Source: an uncultured Collinsella sp. | Lineage (GTDB): Bacteria; Actinomycetota; Coriobacteriia; Coriobacteriales; Coriobacteriaceae | DNA: 14,553 nucleotides | Direction of reading: 5' to 3' | NCBI GenBank assembly: GCA_900544205.1 | Contig: UQUG01000045.1 | Location: forward strand, 1 to 14,553 | Shown here: positions 6,630-13,414 of the stretch, one piece after another | Position numbering within the stretch: position 1 is the first letter of the stretch | Layout: each line of letters starts with the position of its first letter | Notes under the pieces: generated by a model | What the model saw: the letters and a program-made list of their open reading frames with translations, nothing else | Databases searched by the model: none | What the model was told of the DNA's origin: nothing | Position numbers and translations under genes: made by a program

Positions 6630-7951
6630 TCGACACCGAGCACGTTAAATGCGATACCTGTACCGCACCGGAGCCTATGGAGCTCGACGCCAGCGACGAG
6701 GCCTCGCGCGGCTGGCCTACCGTCGACATCGAGACCAATCCCTACAAGGCACAGTTCCCGCTGTTCCAGCAACACCCCGAGATCGCCTTCCTCGATAGTG
6801 CCGCCACCGCGCAGCGCCCTGCCTGCGTGCTCGACGCCGAGCGCGACTTCTATCAGCGCATGAACGCCAACCCCCTGCGTGGCCTGTACTCGCTGTCCGT
6901 CGAGGCCACCGACGCCATCGCGAAAGTCCGCCAGCAGATCGCCGACCTCATCGGTGCCTCACAGGCCAACGAGGTCGTCTTCACCCGCAACACGAGCGAG
7001 TCGCTCAACCTGGTCGCCAAGAGCTTTGCACCCACGGTGCTCGAGCCCGGTGACGAGGTCGTCATCACCATCATGGAGCACCACTCCAACCTGATTCCGT
7101 GGCAGCAGGTCTGCCGCGAGACCGGCGCCAAGCTCGTCTACCTCTATCCCACCAAGACCGGCCAGCTCACCACCGAGGAGGTTCTGGGCAAGGTGGGACC
7201 CAAGACCAAGATCCTGGCCGTGGGTCAGGTCTCCAACGTGCTAGGAGTCGAGAACCCGGTCAAGAACCTCGGCAAGCTCGTGCACAAGTACGGCGGCTAT
7301 CTGGTCGTCGACGGCGCGCAGTCGCTGCCGCACATGCCGGTCGATGTGGCCGACCTGGGCGCCGACTTCTTTGCCTTTAGCGCGCACAAGGCCATGGGCC
7401 CCATGGGCATCGGCGTGCTGTGGGGCAAGATGGACCTGCTCAACGCCATGCCGCCAGTGCTTACCGGCGGTGAGATGATCGATTCGGTCACCGAGCAGGA
7501 CGCCGTCTGGGCGCCCGTTCCCGAGAAATTCGAGGCCGGCACGCAGGACGCCGCCGGCATCTTCGCCACGGGTGCGGCACTCGACTACCTGGTCAACACC
7601 GTGGGTTACGAGAACATCCAGGCCCGCGAGCAGGCACTCGTCCACTATCTGATGGGCGAGCTCATGCAGCTCGACTTTGTCCAGATCATCGGCTCCATCT
7701 ATTGGGACAACCACCACGGCATTGTGAGCTTTAACGTCAAGGGCATCCACCCGCACGACGTCGCGAGCATCATGGACATGGACGGCGTCTGCATACGCGC
7801 CGGCCACCACTGCGCGCAGCCGCTGCTCACCTGGCTGGGCGTCGAGAACCTTGCCTGCTGCCGCGCCAGCGTGGCCTTCTACAACGACAAGGCCGACATC
7901 GACAAGTTCATCGCCGGCCTGCATCACGTTTGGAGCACGTTCAATGGGTAA
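6626..7951 (+). CDS. sufS: SufS, class II cysteine desulfurase
   Basis: PLP-dependent cysteine desulfurase that takes sulfur from L-cysteine as a persulfide and hands it to SufU for the SufBCD scaffold. The 441 aa contain the conserved start FLDSAATAQRP, VFTRNTSESLNL, the HHSNLIPW segment, VDGAQSLPHMPVD, Lys255 in SAHKAMGP as Schiff-base lysine, and Cys396 in RAGHHCAQPL as catalytic cysteine. The protein is about 35-40 residues longer than typical SufS because of an N-terminal extension (residues 1-40) that carries a CxxC pair at Cys9/Cys12 and acidic residues. GAGGAG precedes the ATG within sufD, and the start overlaps the sufD stop by four bases. sufU begins inside its last codons, matching their direct partnership. 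Confidence 0.95.
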   Translation: MIDTEHVKCDTCTAPEPMELDASDEASRGWPTVDIETNPYKAQFPLFQQHPEIAFLDSAATAQRPACVLDAERDFYQRMNANPLRGLYSLSVEATDAIAKVRQQIADLIGASQANEVVFTRNTSESLNLVAKSFAPTVLEPGDEVVITIMEHHSNLIPWQQVCRETGAKLVYLYPTKTGQLTTEEVLGKVGPKTKILAVGQVSNVLGVENPVKNLGKLVHKYGGYLVVDGAQSLPHMPVDVADLGADFFAFSAHKAMGPMGIGVLWGKMDLLNAMPPVLTGGEMIDSVTEQDAVWAPVPEKFEAGTQDAAGIFATGAALDYLVNTVGYENIQAREQALVHYLMGELMQLDFVQIIGSIYWDNHHGIVSFNVKGIHPHDVASIMDMDGVCIRAGHHCAQPLLTWLGVENLACCRASVAFYNDKADIDKFIAGLHHVWSTFNG

Positions 7952-8378
7952 TCTGTACACCTCCACCACATTTATGGAGCACAACTCGCACCCCGACTAT
8001 AAGTATGAGATGGATGCTCCCACGCACGAGCACGACGGCATCAACCCCAGCTGCGGCGACGAGCTCACCTTGCAGCTGCGCGTCGAGAACGGCGTGATCG
8101 AGGAGGCCTCCTTTACCGGCCACGGCTGCGCCATCAGTCAGGCCAGCGCCGACATCATGGCCGACCTCATCACCGGCGAGACCGTCGAGGAAGCTCGCCG
8201 CCTAGCAGAGCTCTTCCTTGCCATGATCCGCGGCGAGCAGCTCTCCGAGGAGGACCTGGAAGACCTGGACGAAGCCGCCCAGCTCCAGGACATCTCGCAC
8301 ATGCCCGCCCGCGTCAAATGCGCCGAGCTCGCCTGGCGCACCCTCGACGGCATGCTCACGGGACAAAATAATCAGTAG
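7944..8378 (+). CDS. sufU: SufU, sulfur-transfer partner of SufS
   Basis: Zinc-dependent sulfurtransferase that accepts persulfide sulfur from SufS in Gram-positive SUF systems. The 144 aa show the SufU pattern: NPSCGDEL with Cys and Asp ligands, TGHGCAISQASADIM, and RVKCAELAW. These supply the three cysteines and the aspartate of the SufU zinc site. The insert between residues about 85 and 115, with an acidic EEDLEDLDEAAQL stretch, agrees with SufU rather than IscU. The start at ATG 7944 has GGAG upstream and overlaps the sufS stop by eight bases; earlier in-frame codons lie inside sufS and are not family-like. Last gene of the operon, followed by a terminator. Confidence 0.93.
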   Translation: MGNLYTSTTFMEHNSHPDYKYEMDAPTHEHDGINPSCGDELTLQLRVENGVIEEASFTGHGCAISQASADIMADLITGETVEEARRLAELFLAMIRGEQLSEEDLEDLDEAAQLQDISHMPARVKCAELAWRTLDGMLTGQNNQ

Positions 8379-8388
8379 TATTTATCCC

Positions 8389-8402
8389 AAATCTTAAGAT
8401 TT
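8389..8402. repeat. Perfect 14-base palindrome after sufU
   Basis: AAATCTTAAGATTT is fully self-complementary and sits between the sufU stop and the suf terminator stem, followed by further Ts. It could be a small regulator site or a weak first stem of the terminator. No function is assigned. Confidence 0.5.
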
Positions 8403-8406
8403 TTGT

Positions 8407-8445
8407 TGGCCGAATCGCTTGACAAGAGTGGTTCGGCCATTTTCT
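8407..8445 (+). terminator. Intrinsic terminator of the suf operon
   Basis: TGGCCGAATC (8407-8416) pairs with GGTTCGGCCA (8430-8439), with one T-G wobble and a 13-base loop, and TTTTCT follows on the plus strand. It begins 29 bases after the sufU stop. The same stem lies just beyond the stop of the convergent transposase gene, but no T-run follows on that strand. Confidence 0.75.
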
Positions 8446-9253
8446 ATTCCGAGAGCTCAGCCTGTGCCTTCACCCGCGCATAAGCGCGCACGATACGAGA
8501 TACGGTACTCTTGCTGATTCCCGTATACCGTTCGACCTCGCGCACCGTGTAGCCGCCATCGTGCAGAGCGAAAATGATTCTGTCTCGCCGCGAGGGCGCA
8601 ACGGTCTTGAGTTCGTTGAGCGGAACCCCGAGGCTCTTCGCCATCTTGTCGGCAAAGGCGTGGCGTTCCCACTCCGTCTCTTTCATATCGCACAGCGCTG
8701 GCTCACTGCCGTCGGGCGTCGAAAGCGAATAGGCAATAAAGCCCTCGGCAGAGCCAAAAAGCTCAAGCACACAAGAAGGATCAGAAAATCCCCTCGCGGC
8801 ATCGGCCACATCACCGTCGTAAGCGCGTAGATGTTCCGGAAAGCTGCTCCAGGGATAACGCTCGATTAGGCTAACGCCCACCTCCTGCGGATCGGCGTGT
8901 ACAGAGCGAATAGCCTCCATCACCTGCCAGTCGGTATCGAGCGAGCGCCGGTCAAAACGGTTTTGGAACAGATGGCCTGTGCGCCCCGTGCGCTTATTGA
9001 ACCGCCGCGCGTACGTCAAAAGCAGCCGGTGCATTGCCGCGCTCATCCTGTCCTCGTAATCTGCAAGCACCAAATGCACGTGATTGCCCATAAGGCACCA
9101 GGCGATAACCGTCACGCCCTCCTCGCGACAGCACTCGCGCATCAGCTCCAAAAACTCCCACCGGTCGTCATCGCCCTCAAAGATGAGCCGCTTGCCCGTA
9201 CCGCGGGCACAGACATGGTAAAAGCCGGTAACCGTTCTCCAAACGCGCTGCAT
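8444..9253 (-). CDS. RAYT-like (Y1/HUH, IS200-related) transposase with C-terminal HTH
   Basis: Protein of 269 aa of the Y1_Tnp class, closest in layout to REP-associated tyrosine transposases. It has YHVCARGTG near the N-terminus, the metal-binding HUH motif His58-Val-His60 in GNHVHLVL, and candidate nucleophile Tyr81 in LLLTYARRFNKRTGRTGHLFQNRF (quoted for context in parts: Tyr81, then the GRTGHLFQNRF block). The segment RSVHADPQEVG through WSSFPEHL matches the family end of the catalytic domain. Residues about 225-258 (GGYTVREVERYTGISKSTV) form a helix-turn-helix, a common RAYT add-on for DNA recognition. ATG 9251-9253 has GAAGGGAG upstream; a frame open to 9466 continues above it without family similarity. 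The gene is intact, single copy here, and convergent with suf. I see no terminal repeats, target duplication or REP array beside it, so a domesticated or chromosomal RAYT is more likely than an active IS. Confidence 0.85.
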   Translation of the reverse strand: MQRVWRTVTGFYHVCARGTGKRLIFEGDDDRWEFLELMRECCREEGVTVIAWCLMGNHVHLVLADYEDRMSAAMHRLLLTYARRFNKRTGRTGHLFQNRFDRRSLDTDWQVMEAIRSVHADPQEVGVSLIERYPWSSFPEHLRAYDGDVADAARGFSDPSCVLELFGSAEGFIAYSLSTPDGSEPALCDMKETEWERHAFADKMAKSLGVPLNELKTVAPSRRDRIIFALHDGGYTVREVERYTGISKSTVSRIVRAYARVKAQAELSE

Positions 9254-9656
9254 GGCGCTCCCTTCACCGGGATCTGCTTGCCATCCAATACAGCACGATT
9301 GAAGCGTGCCATCAAAACATTCACGCAAAACAATACACTCGCGCGGCCAAAGGCAGTAATCAGGCGGCGAACGGCACCGTTGCAACAGGTCAACCCCTGC
9401 AACGCTTACAAGAGCTGACCAAAAGCTTGCCAAAGACGGACCCCCTCTACGGAAGTTCGCGACCACAGAACATAGCGTTAAACCGTTTCAATTAAAACTT
9501 CCGGACTTCTCGCTACGAAAACTGAGCCGTTCGCCGAATATTCAGTGCATTTCGCGGTATTATAGGGGCTGCATGTCATGTCCCTTTCGAAGGGTCGCCC
9601 GGCAATCGCCAGCCACGACCCCCAGACGGGACGCCAACACGATAGAGAGGAGAGGC
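9254..9656. other. Gene-free gap between transposase and NifU-like genes
   Basis: These 403 bases divide two divergent genes and hold no convincing coding region. I see small inverted repeats: CGTTGCA (9378-9384) with TGCAACG (9398-9404), GGTCA (9388-9392) with TGACC (9416-9420), and CCCTT/AAGGG around 9582-9594. The part right of 9480 is more AT-rich and probably holds the promoter of the downstream operon. Nothing here clearly resembles a REP element, an IS end or a known structured RNA. Confidence 0.5.
9558..9563 (+). promoter_or_regulatory. Possible -10 box of the NifU-like/GGGtGRT operon
   Basis: TATTAT, continuing as TATTATA, stands in the most AT-rich stretch upstream of the ATG at 9657. 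It would start transcription near 9570 and give an 85-90 base leader containing a CCCTT-TCG-AAGGG mini-hairpin. No good -35 match is present at 16-18 bases, so the assignment is tentative. Confidence 0.35.
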
Positions 9657-10391
9657 ATGCAGTACTCACAGGAAGTGGAGAACATGTGCCCCGTTGCCAA
9701 GGGTGCATACCACGGCCCCGCGCCCATCCCCGAGGAGGGCAAGTGGGTCCAGGCTAAGGAGATTTCCGACATCTCCGGTCTTACGCACGGTGTGGGTTGG
9801 TGCGCACCTCAGCAGGGCGCCTGCAAGCTCACGCTGAACGTCAAGGACGGCATCATCGAGGAGGCCCTCGTTGAGACCATCGGCTGCTCGGGCATGACCC
9901 ACTCTGCCGCCATGGCTTCCGAGATCCTTCCCGGTAAGACCATCCTCGAGGCCCTCAACACCGACCTCGTCTGCGACGCCATCAACGTTGCCATGCGCGA
10001 GATCTTCCTGCAGATCGTTTACGGCCGCAGCCAGACCGCGTTCTCCGAGGGCGGCCTGCCCGTGGGCGCCTCCCTCGACGACCTCGGCAAGGGCCTTCGC
10101 TCTCAGGTCGGCACCATGTTCGGCACCAAGGCCAAGGGCGCTCGTTACCTCGAGCTCGCTCAGGGCTACGTCACCCGCATGGCTCTCAACGACAAGAACG
10201 AGATCATCGCGTTCGAGTTCCTGAACCTCGGTAAGTTCACCGACGCCGTCAAGGCCGGCAAGACCCCCGAGGAGGCCATCGCTGGCGCTATGGGCCACTA
10301 TGGTCAGTGGGAGAACGCTGCCAAGTACATCGACCCGCGCACCGACGAGGAGACTCACTCCGTCGCCAGCGTGTTCCCGGTTCACGAGTAG
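9657..10391 (+). CDS. NifU-N-like Fe-S scaffold protein paired with GGGtGRT
   Basis: Protein of 244 aa with an N-terminal half like the IscU/NifU-N Fe-S scaffold domain. It has five cysteines: Cys11, Cys49 and Cys56 (WCAPQQGACKLTL), Cys77 (ETIGCSGMTHSAAM) and Cys106 (DLVCDAIN). Cys49/56, Cys77 and Cys106 fall where scaffold proteins carry their three cluster ligands. Unlike IscU or SufU, about 135 more residues follow (YGRSQTAFSEGGLPVGASL, then TPEEAIAGAMGHYGQWENA), a C-terminal region I cannot assign to a known domain. ATG 9657 has GAGAGGAGAGG before it. The next gene starts 18 bases after the stop. Codon use is strongly selected (frequent GCT and GGT; AAG, AAC and GAG nearly exclusive), which suggests high expression. 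A role in building, holding or moving Fe-S clusters is inference from the domain and the nearby suf operon. Confidence 0.8.
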   Translation: MQYSQEVENMCPVAKGAYHGPAPIPEEGKWVQAKEISDISGLTHGVGWCAPQQGACKLTLNVKDGIIEEALVETIGCSGMTHSAAMASEILPGKTILEALNTDLVCDAINVAMREIFLQIVYGRSQTAFSEGGLPVGASLDDLGKGLRSQVGTMFGTKAKGARYLELAQGYVTRMALNDKNEIIAFEFLNLGKFTDAVKAGKTPEEAIAGAMGHYGQWENAAKYIDPRTDEETHSVASVFPVHE

Positions 10392-10409
10392 AAAGGGAGG
10401 GAAATAACT

Positions 10410-11414
10410 ATGACTGTTACGTTCGAAGGTTACGAGCGCCGCGCTGACAAGATCAACAAGTGCCTCGCCGACAACGGCATCGCCTCCCTCGAGGAAGCTC
10501 TGCAGATCTGCACCGACAAGGGCTTCAACCCGCGTGAGATCGTCAACAACACCCAGTCCATCGCCTTCCAGAACGCTGAGTGGGCCTACACCCTCGGCTG
10601 CGCTCTCGCTGTCAAGCGTGGCGCCAAGTCCGCTTCTGAGGCTGCTGCCATCATCGGCGAGGGCATCCAGGCCTTCACCGTTCCGGGCTCCGTCGCCGAG
10701 GACCGCAAGGTCGGTCTGGGCCACGGCAACCTGGGCGCTATGCTGCTCTCCGACGACACCGAGTGCTTCGCCTTCCTGGCCGGCCACGAGTCCTTCGCTG
10801 CCGCTGAGGGCGCTATCGGCCTGGCTCTGAACGCCAACAAGGCTCGTAAGAAGCCGCTGCGCGTTATCCTCAACGGTCTGGGCAAGGACGCTGCTCAGAT
10901 CATCGCCCGCATCAACGGCTTCACCTACGTGAAGACCCAGTTCGACTACTACACGGGCGAGCTCAAGGTCGTCGAGACCATCCCCTACTCCGATGGTCCC
11001 CGCGCTGCCGTTAACTGCTACGGCTCCGACGACGTCCGCGAGGGCGTTGCCATCATGTGGCACGAGAACGTCGATATCTCGATCACCGGTAACTCCACCA
11101 ACCCCACGCGCTTCCAGCACCCCGTCGCTGGCACCTACAAGAAGGAGCGCCTCGAGGCTGGCAAGAAGTACTTCTCCGTCGCTTCTGGTGGCGGCACTGG
11201 CCGTACCCTGCACCCGGACAACATGGGCGCCGGCCCTGCCTCTTACGGCATGACCGACACCATGGGCCGTATGCACTCCGACGCCCAGTTCGCCGGTTCT
11301 TCCTCCGTGCCTGCGCACGTCGACATGATGGGTCTCATCGGCATGGGCAACAACCCCATGGTCGGTGCCACCGTCGCCTGCGCTGTCGCCGTCGAGGAGG
11401 CCCTCAAGGCCTAA
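10410..11414 (+). CDS. GGGtGRT-family protein, function unknown
   Basis: Protein of 334 aa recognised by its name-giving motif GGGTGRT at residues 260-266 (VASGGGTGRTLHPDNMG). This family has no established function that I know of, and it commonly sits beside a NifU-like scaffold gene, as here. Other marked segments are KVGLGHGNLGAML at 100-112, FLAGHESFAAAEGAIGLALN at 122-141, and MWHENVDISITGNSTNPTRF at 217-235. Six cysteines (18, 34, 64, 119, 203, 324) could in principle touch a cluster. No signal peptide or membrane segment is seen, so it should be cytoplasmic. The ribosome site AGGGAGG is strong, and codon use indicates high expression. It lies in an operon with the scaffold gene and is followed by a strong terminator. 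A client, carrier or enzyme role with Fe-S clusters is speculation. Confidence 0.9.
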   Translation: MTVTFEGYERRADKINKCLADNGIASLEEALQICTDKGFNPREIVNNTQSIAFQNAEWAYTLGCALAVKRGAKSASEAAAIIGEGIQAFTVPGSVAEDRKVGLGHGNLGAMLLSDDTECFAFLAGHESFAAAEGAIGLALNANKARKKPLRVILNGLGKDAAQIIARINGFTYVKTQFDYYTGELKVVETIPYSDGPRAAVNCYGSDDVREGVAIMWHENVDISITGNSTNPTRFQHPVAGTYKKERLEAGKKYFSVASGGGTGRTLHPDNMGAGPASYGMTDTMGRMHSDAQFAGSSSVPAHVDMMGLIGMGNNPMVGATVACAVAVEEALKA

Positions 11415-11449
11415 TCGCGCCCGCGCGATGCTCATATAGTTGAGCTTTG

Positions 11450-11486
11450 GAGCCGCTACCTTTCGAGGTGGCGGCTCTTTTTTATT
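11450..11486 (+). terminator. Strong intrinsic terminator after the GGGtGRT gene
   Basis: GAGCCGCTACC (11450-11460) pairs with GGTGGCGGCTC (11467-11477) with one wobble around TTTCGA, followed by TTTTTTATT. It lies 35 bases after the stop codon. Confidence 0.9.
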
Positions 11487-11502
11487 CACGCTGCCATAAA
11501 GT

Positions 11503-11588
11503 AGTCCATCACCGGTATATCAGTTGCGGTGATATACGGACTGAATAACGCCTTCACATGCCAAAACAGTCCCTATTTCACCGCAACT
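11503..11588. repeat. Nested, mutually exclusive inverted repeats
   Basis: GTATATCA (11515-11522) pairs perfectly with TGATATAC (11530-11537), and outside a one-sided bulge AGTCC (11503-11507) pairs with GGACT (11538-11542). An alternative stem uses ATCACCG (11508-11514) with CGGTGAT (11527-11533), which would exclude the first. AGTTGCGGTGA (11522-11532) is also repeated in inverted form as TCACCGCAACT (11578-11588). The block lies between the GGGtGRT terminator and the FAD-protein gene. It may be an operator cluster, an RNA switch or the remnant of a small element; the sequence alone does not decide. Confidence 0.55.
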
Positions 11589-11726
11589 TATTGAGGGGAT
11601 GGGGGCAGAGCGATCGGACACTCTTGACGCCCACCTGCCATATTTGCCCTTTACCGAAACGTGAGTCCTTTGCAAGACATTTGCCGATCACCCGTGCGAC
11701 AATGCGCCGGACGAGAAAGGAATCCG

Positions 11727-13253
11727 ATGGAATCGACTGATGTACTGGTAATTGGATCTGGCATTGCGGGCCTTTGCGCCGCCATAGAAGCAGCACGCGC
11801 GGGCGCAACCGTTGCCATCGCAAGCGCCGGCAAGACCATGAGCGGATCGAGCTTCTTCCCGGGAACCTGGGGTCTCGGCCTTATTGGCCCCGTCGACGAG
11901 GGCGACGAGCAGGACCTCATCGACACCATCCAGGCCGTCGGCGGCGGCGCTGCCGACCCTACGCTCGTCCATACGTTTGTCCACGGTATTCCTCAGGCCA
12001 TCCAATGGCTCGAGCAGGATCTAGGTGTTGAGCTCCAGCGTCCGCAAAGTGCCGAAAGCGCCCAGCAGAAGCAGTTTATCCCCTGCTTTGACCATAAGAC
12101 GCGTATGTGGCGCGGCCTCACCCGCAAGCCCCTTGAGGACGCGTGTACGGCCCAGATTGAGTTGCTCGGCATTCGCCTGCTCCCCCGCCACGAACTTATC
12201 GACCTTGTTGAGGACACAACCGGAAAGATTACCGGCGCCGTGCTCTACGACCGCGCAAACGAGCATCTCGTGCCTATGGCAGCCAAGGCCACTATCATCG
12301 CTGCGGGCGGCACGGGTGGCCTGTTCGAGCGAAGCCTCACTTCCGCCGATGTACTCAGCTCCTCGCAGGCCATCGCACTGGTGCACGGTGCGTCCCTTAC
12401 TAATATAGAGTTCATGCAGATGATGCCGGGCTTCATCGAGCCCAAGCGCAACCTTGTCTTTAACGAGAAGACCTGGCGCTACGTCACGTTTGACCAACCG
12501 GTCGATATTGCCGACGGAAAGCTGGACGACCTGCTCGATCAGCGCTCCGGATATGGTCCCTTCACGTCACGCTTGGCCTCCCGCGCCATCGATCTTGCCA
12601 TCGATCAAGCGGGTGCCGAAGGCCTCGCGCTCCACTACGACTTCCCCCGCGAGAACGTCCCCGAGTTTGTGCAGACCTTTGCCACTTGGCTACAAGACGA
12701 GCATAGCATCGCGCCGACCGACGAGATGCGCGTGGCGATGTATGCCCACGCCGCCAACGGCGGTATCAAGATCGACAAGACCGCGTACACGGGCGTTGAG
12801 GGACTCTATGCTTGCGGCGAGGCGACAGGCGGCATGCACGGCGCCGACCGCATCGGCGGCCTGTCAAGCGCCAACGGCATCGTGTTTGGGCGCATCGCTG
12901 GCGCATCGGCAGCCCTTGCAGCGCAGAAAGAGCCTGAGGCAGCTCTGAAAGCGGATATCGCCCTCCCCCAGTACGGCATTGCCACAACAGATGCCGAACG
13001 CCTGACGCACGGCCTCAAACACACGATGAGCACCTATTGCATGATCAACCGCACAGAGACGGGCCTATCCAAGGCACTACACGAGCTTGAGGGCTTGAAA
13101 ACGGAGACAACGACCTTGAGCACACAGAAAGCCCAGGACAGCGAAATCGCAGCCCTCGCTCGCCTGCAATCGCAGATTCAACTAGCACAGGAAATGGTCA
13201 AAGCCATGCGCAAGCGAACTGAAAGTCTCGGGTCGCACTATCGAGCGGATTAA
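11727..13253 (+). CDS. NadB/fumarate-reductase-like FAD oxidoreductase
   Basis: Soluble flavoprotein of 508 aa from the family of L-aspartate oxidase and succinate/fumarate flavoproteins. The N-terminus has the Rossmann FAD motif VLVIGSGIAGLCAA (Gly10, Gly12, Gly15). A GGTGGL turn at 194-199, the late FAD block GLYACGEATGGMHGADRIGG at 359-378, and the helical C-terminus ending RKRTESLGSHYRAD are family hallmarks. In most members the central motif reads EFxQxHP; here it is EFMQMMP, so the conserved active-site histidine is Met233. HGANR is also HGADR. These changes and the absence of nadA or nadC nearby make a standard L-aspartate oxidase uncertain. GAGAAAGGA precedes ATG 11727; the frame extends up to 11661 without similarity. 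It is apparently monocistronic, with a stem-loop region upstream and a hairpin downstream. The electron acceptor and substrate are unknown. Confidence 0.8.
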   Translation: MESTDVLVIGSGIAGLCAAIEAARAGATVAIASAGKTMSGSSFFPGTWGLGLIGPVDEGDEQDLIDTIQAVGGGAADPTLVHTFVHGIPQAIQWLEQDLGVELQRPQSAESAQQKQFIPCFDHKTRMWRGLTRKPLEDACTAQIELLGIRLLPRHELIDLVEDTTGKITGAVLYDRANEHLVPMAAKATIIAAGGTGGLFERSLTSADVLSSSQAIALVHGASLTNIEFMQMMPGFIEPKRNLVFNEKTWRYVTFDQPVDIADGKLDDLLDQRSGYGPFTSRLASRAIDLAIDQAGAEGLALHYDFPRENVPEFVQTFATWLQDEHSIAPTDEMRVAMYAHAANGGIKIDKTAYTGVEGLYACGEATGGMHGADRIGGLSSANGIVFGRIAGASAALAAQKEPEAALKADIALPQYGIATTDAERLTHGLKHTMSTYCMINRTETGLSKALHELEGLKTETTTLSTQKAQDSEIAALARLQSQIQLAQEMVKAMRKRTESLGSHYRAD

Positions 13254-13295
13254 ACCGGACACCTATCTAAAGCAGAACACAACCAATCGATATCC

Positions 13296-13331
13296 ATGGG
13301 CCCCGTGAGCTCGAGGTGGAACGGGGCCCAT
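13296..13331. terminator. Long perfect hairpin after the FAD-protein gene
   Basis: ATGGGCCCCGT (13296-13306) and ACGGGGCCCAT (13321-13331) form a perfect 11-pair GC-rich stem around a 14-base loop, 42 bases past the stop codon. Only two Ts follow on the plus strand, so it is not a classic intrinsic terminator. It may block 3' exonucleases or terminate inefficiently. Confidence 0.45.
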
Positions 13332-13414
13332 TCGTGTCCGCACGGCAGCGTATCCTTATTCTGAATACAGAGTGGGCAAAGCCCGCATAGACAATAGACC
13401 AGCGAGGAGGAGAT

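Noticed and set aside
2955..8396. 12-base sequence TCCCAAATCTTA present at 2955-2966 and 8385-8396, on both sides of suf
   Set aside because: A handful of shared 12-mers is expected by chance in a window of this length, and the flanks do not match; not evidence for an element boundary.
8897..9418. Plus-strand frame opposite the transposase gene
   Set aside because: It overlaps the HUH domain coding region on the other strand and shows no motif or ribosome site.
9254..9466. In-frame upstream extension of the transposase by 71 residues
   Set aside because: The extension lacks family resemblance, and a strong ribosome site precedes the inner ATG at 9251-9253.
9254..9656. IS200-type ends or a REP pair flanking the transposase
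   Set aside because: I found only short 5-7 base inverted repeats at no regular distance and no matching element on the other side of the gene.
9666..11489. 607-aa minus-strand frame across the scaffold and GGGtGRT genes
   Set aside because: It results from strong codon bias on the plus strand, crosses two real genes and their terminator, and has no recognisable domain.
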